9,775 bases of DNA, from assembly GCA_029934195.1 (NCBI GenBank), contig JAOZMQ010000087.1:1-9775 (forward strand). Direction: 5' to 3'. The DNA is from Candidatus Cloacimonadota bacterium (GTDB lineage Bacteria > Cloacimonadota > Cloacimonadia > Cloacimonadales > JAOZMQ01). This document shows, one piece after another, positions 1 through 5,987 of the stretch. Each line of letters opens with the position of its first letter. Position 1 is the first letter of the stretch. A program made the translations under genes and the position numbers. A model generated the notes under the pieces. The model searched no databases and had not been told where the DNA came from. It saw only the letters and a program-made list of their open reading frames with translations.

Positions 1-146
1 AGTATCTGACCGAAAAGGAATTTTTTAACCATGAAGAACAGAAGTTCATGAAGAAAGATTAATTGTGAGATTATTTATTTTTCAGCTTCATAGAAGCGAC
101 ATCTATGTAGTCCAATGCGTTAGCGTTGGGTAAAGAAAAAAGGAAA
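1..146. repeat. Composite intergenic repeat, copy A (REP-like double hairpin plus CATGAAGAA repeats)
   Basis: This segment aligns almost end to end with 9631-9775 in the same orientation, with about a dozen substitutions and one single-base gap (roughly 90% identity by eye). It has two parts. The 5' part contains CATGAAGAA twice (30-38 and 47-55) separated by CAGAAGTT, resembling the CACGAAGAA/CATGAAGAA-type intergenic repeats seen in many environmental bacterial genomes. The 3' part (85-130) is a pair of hairpins joined by a short spacer ending in GTAG. No protein of useful length is encoded here. Because the window starts at base 1 of the match, the true left boundary may lie outside. The repeat nature is directly visible; the family assignment is inference. 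Confidence 0.85.
85..130 (+). repeat. REP-like paired hairpins with GTAG foot, copy A
   Basis: Hairpin 1 is GCTTC (85-89), loop ATA, GAAGC (93-97). Hairpin 2 has an 8-base arm TCCAATGC (111-118), loop GTTA (119-122) and arm GCGTTGGG (123-130); it pairs fully if two T-G wobbles are allowed. A GTAG tetranucleotide (107-110) sits directly at the 5' foot of hairpin 2. A GTAG or GGAG at the hairpin foot is the hallmark of REP elements recognised by RAYT (TnpA-REP, Y1 family) transposases. No such transposase lies in this window. No T-tract follows the hairpins, so an intrinsic terminator role is not supported. Confidence 0.6.
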
Positions 147-194
147 CTTAGAAAAAATTGTAAATACTCCTATCTTTTTCTATTCTTATTTTTT

Positions 195-200
195 TATAAT
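195..200 (+). promoter_or_regulatory. Possible -10 box (TATAAT) upstream of the first surface protein gene
   Basis: A perfect TATAAT lies 60 bases before the ATG at 261, in the 115-base AT-rich stretch between the repeat and the gene. There is no convincing -35 box about 17 bases upstream, and TATAAT occurs easily by chance in DNA this AT-rich. I see nothing else of note in 147-250 apart from the ribosome binding site AGGAGA at 251-256. Confidence 0.25.
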
Positions 201-260
201 AAATAGAATTTCATTTTTGGAACAAATATTTCTTTAACTTTTTAATTTTAAGGAGAAATA

Positions 261-1934
261 ATGAAAAAACAAATTTTTATTTTTATGCTATTATTAATTA
301 GTACCATCTTATTTGGTAAAAATTATCAAAAAGAAAGTTTTCAAATTAGAACTAACAGAACTGAAGATTTATTATCAGAATCTACAGCTCAAATGTGGAA
401 AAATGGAGAATGGAGTGACTCCTTAAAATATGAATATATTTATGATAATCAAGAGCAGTTAAGTCAAATAGTCACGAGCTATCAGATCGAAAATACTTGG
501 GTTGATTCTTTTATTGTCTCCTATTCTTATGATGAAAATGGAAATGTTACAGAATATGTTGTTGAAAAAAATATTGGCGGAGAATGGGGAAATTATTATA
601 AATATTCATATTTCTATGAAAATGATCTTCTTGATTTATGTGTTTATTATAGTTGGTATCAAGATGATTGGTTAGCACTTAGTCAAGGTACTTATTCTTT
701 TGATGAAAATGAAAATATAGTTGAAGAATTTTGGCAATATTGGCTCGATCCGGAGACTTTAATTAATTTGACTCTCAATATTTATACTTATAATTCTGAA
801 AATTTATTACTTTCCGATACTCAACAATTTTGGAGTGAAGATATTTGGATTGATTCTTACAAATTTGATTACTCATATTATGAAAATGGAAAGTTACAAG
901 AATATATCTATCAAATATTTGACGAAAATTGGAGTAATGTTTATCGCTATTTATATGAATATGATAATTTAGAATTTCTGGAAAAAGCAACTTACTATCT
1001 TTGGTCAACTACTTGGTATGAATATTTGTATTCCGAATACATTTTTGATGATAATGATAACATAATTGAAGAGATTTGGAAATTTGAAATTGAAAATGTT
1101 ATTTACAATTATTCGAGATATTTGAATGAATATTTTACAGAAGACATTTTTTATGGCGATGTTGATTTTAATGGAATAATTCAAGCTTTTGATGCTGCAT
1201 CAGTTTTACAGTCAACAGTTGGTCTTATTACATTTTCATCAGAACAGGAAATTGTTGCAGATGTTGACGGTAATGGAAATGTTCAGGCTTTTGATGCTTC
1301 CTTAATTCTTCAATATGTCATCGGTTTAATTACCGTTTTTCCGGTTGAGGAAGTAGATAGATTTCTTTCACCAATTGCAGAAATAGAAGTCTTGATTAAG
1401 GACGATGAATTAGTTTTCTCTACAAAAGAAAATCTATTTGCATTTGAATTAGAAACTAATTTTGACATAAGAAACTTCTATACAAACTTTCCTAATTCAC
1501 ATTTTGAAAACAAGATTGCTCTTGCATCTGAAAAAGAAATAATTGGAGAATTTCTGCGAATTCCAATAACTCATTTGGGGCTGATTAAGGAAAATATCGA
1601 AATGGATGTTTTAGTTAATACTACAAATCAAAAAATTAGTTTAAAGAATTCTGTTTTATCAAGAAATGAATTTTTTGGAAATTTTCCTAATCCATTTAAT
1701 CCTTCAACAACTTTTCAAATGAATTGCGTCCAAGAAACAAAAGTAAAAATAAATATCTATAATTTAAAAGGGAAACTTGTGAAATCTTTAATTAATGGTA
1801 ATTTCCAAGGATTACAAAATTTTCAATGGAATGGTCTTGATAACAATAACAATCAAGTTTCTACTGGAATATATTTCTACAAAGTCTCATTAAATGAAGA
1901 ACAAATCACTCGTAAAATGTTAATAATGAAATAG
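261..1934 (+). CDS. Exported YD-type repeat protein with dockerin-like domain and T9SS C-terminal sorting domain
   Basis: A 557-residue predicted surface or secreted protein of unknown specific role. Residues 1-19 form a signal peptide (KK, a hydrophobic core, then LFGK). Residues 44-292 are about nine degenerate repeats of ~29 residues, each with W, then DS..Y.Y.YDENGN-like cores, rich in Tyr, Trp, Asp and Asn. They resemble YD/RHS-type beta repeats found in FCB surface proteins. Residues 299-321 and 333-355 are paired calcium-loop/helix segments (GDVDFNGIIQAFDA and ADVDGNGNVQAFDA), a dockerin type I-like module. A beta-rich linker follows. Residues 473-557 form a FlgD-like T9SS sorting domain (NFPNPFNPSTT, NIYNLKGKLVKSL, STGIYFYKV, final RKMLIMK). 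The ATG is preceded by AGGAGA with a good spacing. The next gene, 17 bases downstream, is a paralogue. Confidence 0.9.
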   Translation: MKKQIFIFMLLLISTILFGKNYQKESFQIRTNRTEDLLSESTAQMWKNGEWSDSLKYEYIYDNQEQLSQIVTSYQIENTWVDSFIVSYSYDENGNVTEYVVEKNIGGEWGNYYKYSYFYENDLLDLCVYYSWYQDDWLALSQGTYSFDENENIVEEFWQYWLDPETLINLTLNIYTYNSENLLLSDTQQFWSEDIWIDSYKFDYSYYENGKLQEYIYQIFDENWSNVYRYLYEYDNLEFLEKATYYLWSTTWYEYLYSEYIFDDNDNIIEEIWKFEIENVIYNYSRYLNEYFTEDIFYGDVDFNGIIQAFDAASVLQSTVGLITFSSEQEIVADVDGNGNVQAFDASLILQYVIGLITVFPVEEVDRFLSPIAEIEVLIKDDELVFSTKENLFAFELETNFDIRNFYTNFPNSHFENKIALASEKEIIGEFLRIPITHLGLIKENIEMDVLVNTTNQKISLKNSVLSRNEFFGNFPNPFNPSTTFQMNCVQETKVKINIYNLKGKLVKSLINGNFQGLQNFQWNGLDNNNNQVSTGIYFYKVSLNEEQITRKMLIMK

Positions 1935-1940
1935 TTATTT

Positions 1941-1945
1941 GGAGG
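1941..1945 (+). promoter_or_regulatory. Ribosome binding site that supports a TTG start
   Basis: GGAGG sits six bases upstream of TTG at 1952. No in-frame ATG occurs before codon 45, inside the mature domain, and translation from the TTG gives a complete signal peptide, so this site decides the start. Confidence 0.8.
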
Positions 1946-1951
1946 TAAAAT

Positions 1952-3130
1952 TTGAAAAAAAATATATCAATAGTGTTTTTTCTCATATTCAGTTTCTTTT
2001 TATTTGCAAAAGATTTTCAAAAAGAAAGTTATGATATTAGAAATAATCGAACAAATTATTTAACTTCTCAATCAATTTCTCAGATGTGGAAAAATTCAGA
2101 ATGGACAGATTCTTTAAAGTACGAATACAGCCATAATATTCAAAATAATTTAAGACAGGTTTTAACAAGCTACAAAATAGAAAATACTTGGGTGGATTCA
2201 TTTAAAACTACATATTTTTATGATGAAAACGAAAATATTTTGGAATATGTTGTTGAAAAAAATGTAAACTCTGCGTGGGAAAACTATTATAAATACTCAT
2301 ATTTTTATGAAAACAATCTTATTGATTTATGTGTTTACTCTTTATGGTATGAGAATGATTGGTTAGCAATAAGTCAAGGTACTTATTCCTTTGATGGAAA
2401 TGATAATATCATTGAAGAATTCTGGCAGTATTGGGCTGATCCAGAAACTTTAATTGATTGGACTATAAACACTTTTACTTATGATTCTGAGAATTTATTA
2501 CTTACAAATGATCAACAATTATGGAGTTCAGATAATTGGATAGATTCTTATAGATACGATTATTCCTATTACGAATTTGGGAAAATGGAAGAAAATACTT
2601 ATCAAGAATATGATGGGGATTGGATAAATATTTATCGCTATGTTTATGAATATGATGATAATGAAAATCTTGAGAAAATAATTTATTATCTTTGGTCAGA
2701 AAATTGGTATGAAAACTTATATTCAGAATATGTATATGATGTAAATTTAAATATTCTTGAAGAAATTTGGAAGTACGATATTAATTCTATTACTTATAAT
2801 TATTCAAAAAATTTGAATGAATATATTGAAGAATCTGAAAAAAGTGATCTCGCAAAAACTCATGAAATAAATATTTCTATTTCTAATCCAAATTTTGAGA
2901 ATTGCACTATTTCTTTCAATTCAAAAATTGACAGAAGAATTTCAATTGATATTTATAATCTTAAAGGTCAAAAAGTAAAATCTTTTGGTGAATTTCCATC
3001 CTCAAAGACATCTCAAATTAATTGGAATCTAAAAAATGAGGACAATCAAAAAGTCTCATCCGGTATTTATTTTTTAAGTATAAAAAATAGAGATTCTGTA
3101 GAGGTTAAAAAATTTACTATAATGAAATAA
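1952..3130 (+). CDS. Exported YD-type repeat protein with T9SS-like C-terminal domain, paralogue of the preceding gene
   Basis: A 392-residue predicted exported protein starting at TTG. The signal peptide (residues 1-19, KKN then a Phe/Ile/Leu core ending LFAK) and the repeat region (44-292) align without any gap to the upstream protein, about 188 of 291 positions identical by hand count (~65%). The dockerin-like module and beta-rich linker are absent: the repeats pass through a short charged linker (293-303) into a shorter FlgD-like sorting domain (about 305-392: ISISNPNFENCTISF, DIYNLKGQKVKSF, VSSGIYFLSI, final KKFTIMK). The canonical NPFNP motif has decayed to NPNFENCT. The two genes are 17 bases apart and look like a tandem duplication whose tails diverged. 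The function is unknown; surface display or release is inferred from the sorting domain. Confidence 0.88.
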   Translation: MKKNISIVFFLIFSFFLFAKDFQKESYDIRNNRTNYLTSQSISQMWKNSEWTDSLKYEYSHNIQNNLRQVLTSYKIENTWVDSFKTTYFYDENENILEYVVEKNVNSAWENYYKYSYFYENNLIDLCVYSLWYENDWLAISQGTYSFDGNDNIIEEFWQYWADPETLIDWTINTFTYDSENLLLTNDQQLWSSDNWIDSYRYDYSYYEFGKMEENTYQEYDGDWINIYRYVYEYDDNENLEKIIYYLWSENWYENLYSEYVYDVNLNILEEIWKYDINSITYNYSKNLNEYIEESEKSDLAKTHEINISISNPNFENCTISFNSKIDRRISIDIYNLKGQKVKSFGEFPSSKTSQINWNLKNEDNQKVSSGIYFLSIKNRDSVEVKKFTIMK

Positions 3131-3202
3131 TTTTCTATAAAAAAATTATAAGAAGAAATTTTGAATTGTACAAATTTAAAAAATTAGCTTATGTGAGCTT
3201 TA

Positions 3203-3231
3203 TTGTCAATAATCAACCTGTAATGATTAAT
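3203..3231 (+). promoter_or_regulatory. Possible sigma-70-type promoter for the pqqD-like operon
   Basis: TTGTCA (3203-3208, 5 of 6 to TTGACA) and ATTAAT (3226-3231, 4 of 6 to TATAAT) are separated by 17 bases. Transcription would begin around 3238, giving a short leader that still contains the AAGGAG ribosome binding site at 3243-3248. It lies in the only sizeable gap (123 bases) between the paralogue pair and the next gene run. The high AT content makes chance matches likely. Confidence 0.35.
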
Positions 3232-3233
3232 TG
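3207..3233 (+). promoter_or_regulatory. Hairpin/dyad overlapping the possible promoter
   Basis: CAA-TAATCA (3207-3215) pairs with TGATTA-A-TTG (3224-3233), a nine-pair stem with one bulged A and an eight-base loop ACCTGTAA. It overlaps the spacer and -10 of the possible promoter, where an operator would sit. No T-tract follows, so it is not a standard terminator. The dyad is visible; a regulatory role is inference. Confidence 0.3.
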
Positions 3234-3253
3234 CTTAACTGAAAGGAGAAAAC

Positions 3254-3505
3254 ATGAATTTGAATAGATTACATTCTTTAGCAATCAGTGAGTCTGGTTT
3301 TATTTTTGATCCTACAACGGGAAATTCTTTTACATCAAATGAAACTGGAAAATATATTCTTGACTCACTTATTTCCGGTTTAGATGAAGAAGGAATCATC
3401 GATAAAATTTTTCAAGAATTTAGTGCCTCTAAAATTGAAATTGAAAATGATTATAACGATTTTATGCAAAGACTTAGGTTATATCATTTAGTAGAAAATA
3501 ATTAA
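3254..3505 (+). CDS. PqqD-like (RiPP recognition element fold) small protein
   Basis: An 83-residue protein matching the PqqD family pattern: a beta hairpin carrying ISESGFIFDPTTGNSFTSNETG (residues 11-32), then helix KYILDSLISGL, a second helix around IIDKIFQEF, and a third around DYNDFMQRLRLYHLVE. Family members form a small winged-helix fold that binds the leader of a precursor peptide and delivers it to a modifying enzyme, as PqqD does for PqqA and the radical SAM enzyme PqqE. Here there is no radical SAM gene and no obvious precursor peptide; the next genes are an ATP-grasp ligase and a PLP decarboxylase. AAGGAG lies five bases before the ATG. It is the first gene of the probable operon. 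What it binds is unknown; scaffolding for the next two enzymes is my inference. Confidence 0.85.
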   Translation: MNLNRLHSLAISESGFIFDPTTGNSFTSNETGKYILDSLISGLDEEGIIDKIFQEFSASKIEIENDYNDFMQRLRLYHLVENN

Positions 3506-3555
3506 TTTTATTTTATTATTAATTCAAAATTGTAATAAAATTATTGTGTAAAAAT

Positions 3556-3560
3556 GGAGA
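3556..3560 (+). promoter_or_regulatory. Ribosome binding site that fixes the ATP-grasp start at 3565
   Basis: GGAGA lies four bases before ATG at 3565. A TTG seven codons earlier (3544) is in frame but has no ribosome binding site, and this GGAGA would lie inside its coding region. The seven extra residues are also outside the expected Rossmann start (KKLTIAVSG). Confidence 0.7.
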
Positions 3561-3564
3561 AATT

Positions 3565-4626
3565 ATGAATAAAAAATTAACAATAGCAGTTAGTGGAATC
3601 AATGCAGTTGACAATCCAGGACCAGGAACTGGAATTATCCGTGCATTGAAGGAAAGTTCTCTTGATGTAAGAACGATTGGACTTGCTTATGACACTCTTG
3701 AACCCGGAATTTATCTTGACGATATTGTTGACAAAACTTACATAATGCCATATCCATCTGTATCAAAAGAAATCTTTTTGGAAAGGATTGCTTATATTCA
3801 TTCAAAGGAAAAAATTGATGTCATAATTTCAGCTCTTGATGCGGAACTCCCCGTATTTATTGATATTAAAAATCAGCTTGAAATTATGGGTATTAAAATG
3901 TTAATTCCCAATAAAGAGATGTTCAAAGTTAGAGATAAATCACATCTTAAAAGTTTAGGAGAAAAAATCGGGATTAATATTCCTGAATATAAAATATGTA
4001 CTTCTTTTGAGGATCTTTATAAAGCAATTGAAATCTTAGATTTTCCGGTAATGATAAAAGGTCCTTTTTATGAAGCAAAAAAAGCTTCATCAATGCTTGA
4101 AGCTGAAAAGCAATTCAGGCTTATTTCTGCAAAATGGGGGTTTCCAATAATTGTACAAAAATTCATTGTAGCAGAAGAATACAATGTTGTCGGTTGTGGT
4201 ATCGGTGATGGCAATAATATCGGGCTTTTTGCGATGAAAAAAATGACTCGAACATCTATTGGAAAAGTATGGAATGCAGTAAGTATAAAAAATGAAAAAT
4301 TAATTGAGCTAACTAAAAAAATGGTTTCTGAACTGAAATGGTGCGGTGGTTTTGAATTTGAAGTAATGTTTGAACCGGAAGAACAAGAGTTCTATTTGAT
4401 TGAAATAAACCCACGTTTTCCTGCTTGGGTCTATTTTGCTTCTGCTTGTGGTATCAATCTCCCTGAAAGAATGGTACAATACTTAACCAACATTGAATAT
4501 GATTCTGATTCAGATTATAAGAGTGGGAAATTAATGATTCGTTATACAACTGAAATTATTAAAGATATATCTGATTTTGAACAAATAACAATTAATGGTG
4601 AACTATCAAAACCCAAAATAAAATAG
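3565..4626 (+). CDS. ATP-grasp ligase (carbamoyl-phosphate synthase large subunit/biotin carboxylase-like)
   Basis: A 353-residue cytosolic enzyme of the ATP-grasp superfamily, which uses ATP to activate a carboxylate as acyl phosphate and join it to an amine or other nucleophile. Residues 1-115 form a Rossmann-like pre-ATP-grasp domain (IAVSG, then DNPGPGTGIIRALKES, then GLAYDTLEPGIY). The ATP-grasp core includes RDKSHL (123-128), VMIKGP with K165, VQKFIVAEEYNV (197-208) and the metal-binding strand EFEV...YLIEINPRFPAW, with E265, E280, N282 and R284 as likely Mg-ATP residues. The length suits a single-module ligase. The short C-terminal tail (about 309-353) has no motif I recognise. It starts 59 bases after the pqqD-like gene; the decarboxylase begins eight bases after its stop. 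The substrates cannot be read from sequence. Amino acid conjugation feeding the downstream decarboxylase is inferred from context. Confidence 0.85.
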   Translation: MNKKLTIAVSGINAVDNPGPGTGIIRALKESSLDVRTIGLAYDTLEPGIYLDDIVDKTYIMPYPSVSKEIFLERIAYIHSKEKIDVIISALDAELPVFIDIKNQLEIMGIKMLIPNKEMFKVRDKSHLKSLGEKIGINIPEYKICTSFEDLYKAIEILDFPVMIKGPFYEAKKASSMLEAEKQFRLISAKWGFPIIVQKFIVAEEYNVVGCGIGDGNNIGLFAMKKMTRTSIGKVWNAVSIKNEKLIELTKKMVSELKWCGGFEFEVMFEPEEQEFYLIEINPRFPAWVYFASACGINLPERMVQYLTNIEYDSDSDYKSGKLMIRYTTEIIKDISDFEQITINGELSKPKIK

Positions 4627-4634
4627 AGGAAATT

Positions 4635-5987
4635 ATGAAAAAAATATATACTAAACCTTTTATAATGAAACAAACTTCAGGTTATATGAATAAGTTTGGT
4701 TCTATTTATCAAAAAAATTATCGTTCCAATATTGCGGGAGTTTCTATTGAAGATATTGTAGCAAAAGCAGATTCTCCTGTTTTTGTATTTGATGAAAAAA
4801 AAATCAGGCAAACATATCGAAATGCACAAAGAGATTTCTCAAATAGATATCCTAAATTTCAATTTTCGTGGTCGTATAAAACAAATTATCTTGATGCTAT
4901 TTGTTCCATTTTCCATCAAGAAGGTAGTTTTGCCGAAGTTGTTTCAGAATTTGAATATGAAAAGGCACGAAGAATCGGTGTACCAGGGAACAAAATAATT
5001 TATAATGGTCCTTTTAAACCATACAATTCACTTTTGATTGCTTTTAAAGAAAATGCAATGGTTCATATTGATAATTTTGATGAGCTTTATGAAGCTGAAA
5101 AAGCTGCACGAGAAATCGGTAAAAAAGTAAAAATAGGAATCAGATTAAATATGGATACCGGAACTTATCCCCAATGGTCACGTTTTGGTTTTAACCTCGA
5201 AGATGGTTCTGCGTTAAATGCTGTAAAACGGATTTCAAAAAGTGAATCTTTAATTTTGAATGGTCTTCATGCTCATATTGGCACTTTTATGCTTGAAACT
5301 AATGCGTACCAAATGGAAGTCCAAAAAATGATTTCATTTATGAGAGATATTCAGAATAATTACAATTTTCTAATTGAGTATCTTGATTTTGGAGGAGGAT
5401 TCCCTTCAAAAAATAAACTGAAAGGAACTTATTTACCACCGGAAGTAAGTGTTCCACAAATATCAGAATATATTGAAGCAATTACCGATGTTCTGCTTTC
5501 AGAACTAAAACCACAAGAATATCCGATGGTTTATCTTGAAACAGGTCGTGCTTTAATTGATGAAGCTGGTTATTTAATTACAACTATTGAAGGTGTTAAA
5601 CAACTTCCACATGGTTCAAAGAGTTATATTATTGATGCCGGAGTAAATTTCCTTTATACTTCCACTTGGTACAATTATAAATGCGAGGTTGATCGTTCAG
5701 TAAATGGAACTCCTGAAAATACAACTGTTTATGGACCTCTTTGCATGAATATTGATGTTGTTCTTGAAAATGTTTCACTACCTCCACTTACAAAAGGAAT
5801 GAGATTGATTCTATCTCCAATGGGTGCTTATAATGTAACTCAATGGATGCAATTTATCAGATATCGACCGGCAATTGTTCTTATAACCGAAGACAAGAAA
5901 ATTGAGATTATCCGAAGAGCTGAAAAACTTGAAGATATTATAACTCCGGAAAGAGTACCGGAACATCTTTCAAAATTTAACTTGTAA
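4635..5987 (+). CDS. Fold-type III PLP-dependent decarboxylase (diaminopimelate/ornithine decarboxylase family), altered substrate motif
   Basis: A 450-residue alanine-racemase-fold decarboxylase with a beta-barrel PLP domain and C-terminal domain. Visible landmarks: Schiff-base lysine K82 in WSYKTN, HAHIGT (212-217), the phosphate-binding DFGGGF (251-256), ETGRA (302-306, usually EPGR), GPLC with probable catalytic C370, D374, and GAYN (397-400) followed by RYRPA. The family's CESGD motif is here CMNID: Cys and Asp are kept, but the Glu that helps select diaminopimelate is Met, so lysine biosynthesis is unlikely. There is an N-terminal extension of about 35 residues (with SGYMNKFGS) before the usual start of the fold. 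GAGGA at 4626-4630 overlaps the ligase stop codon, so the two are probably co-translated. The channel-peptidase start codon directly abuts its stop. The product would be an amine from a free or conjugated amino acid. Confidence 0.88.
   Translation: MKKIYTKPFIMKQTSGYMNKFGSIYQKNYRSNIAGVSIEDIVAKADSPVFVFDEKKIRQTYRNAQRDFSNRYPKFQFSWSYKTNYLDAICSIFHQEGSFAEVVSEFEYEKARRIGVPGNKIIYNGPFKPYNSLLIAFKENAMVHIDNFDELYEAEKAAREIGKKVKIGIRLNMDTGTYPQWSRFGFNLEDGSALNAVKRISKSESLILNGLHAHIGTFMLETNAYQMEVQKMISFMRDIQNNYNFLIEYLDFGGGFPSKNKLKGTYLPPEVSVPQISEYIEAITDVLLSELKPQEYPMVYLETGRALIDEAGYLITTIEGVKQLPHGSKSYIIDAGVNFLYTSTWYNYKCEVDRSVNGTPENTTVYGPLCMNIDVVLENVSLPPLTKGMRLILSPMGAYNVTQWMQFIRYRPAIVLITEDKKIEIIRRAEKLEDIITPERVPEHLSKFNL

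Noticed and set aside
1..146. CRISPR array or IS terminal repeats
   Set aside because: Only two copies about 9.5 kb apart, no regularly spaced spacers and no transposase or integrase in the window.
775..1008. 77-codon open frame on the - strand
   Set aside because: Lies wholly inside the repeat region of the first surface protein gene, with no ribosome binding site or recognisable protein features; a shadow frame.
3131..3155. AT-only stem after the second surface gene as a terminator (TATAA/TTATA)
   Set aside because: Five A-T pairs, weak extension with a bulge and no T-tract after it; expected by chance in DNA of this composition.
3344..3382. Carrier-protein-like LDSL motif in the 83-residue protein (possible phosphopantetheine serine)
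   Set aside because: The surrounding sequence (SGFIFDPTTGNSFTSNETG before it) fits the PqqD fold, not the four-helix carrier fold, so the DSL match is probably coincidence.
3503..3543. TAATTTTATT/AATAAAATTA inverted repeat between the pqqD-like and ATP-grasp genes
   Set aside because: All A-T pairs with a 21-base loop and no T-tract; weak as a terminator, and the genes on both sides look co-transcribed.
3544..3564. TTG start giving the ATP-grasp protein seven more residues
   Set aside because: No ribosome binding site before the TTG, while GGAGA is well placed for ATG at 3565.
4783..4998. 71-codon + strand frame in another phase
   Set aside because: Inside the decarboxylase gene, whose own frame has clear family motifs across this stretch.
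4635..5987. Calling the decarboxylase lysA for lysine biosynthesis
   Set aside because: The CESGD motif is changed to CMNID, EPGR is ETGR, and there are no other lysine genes nearby.
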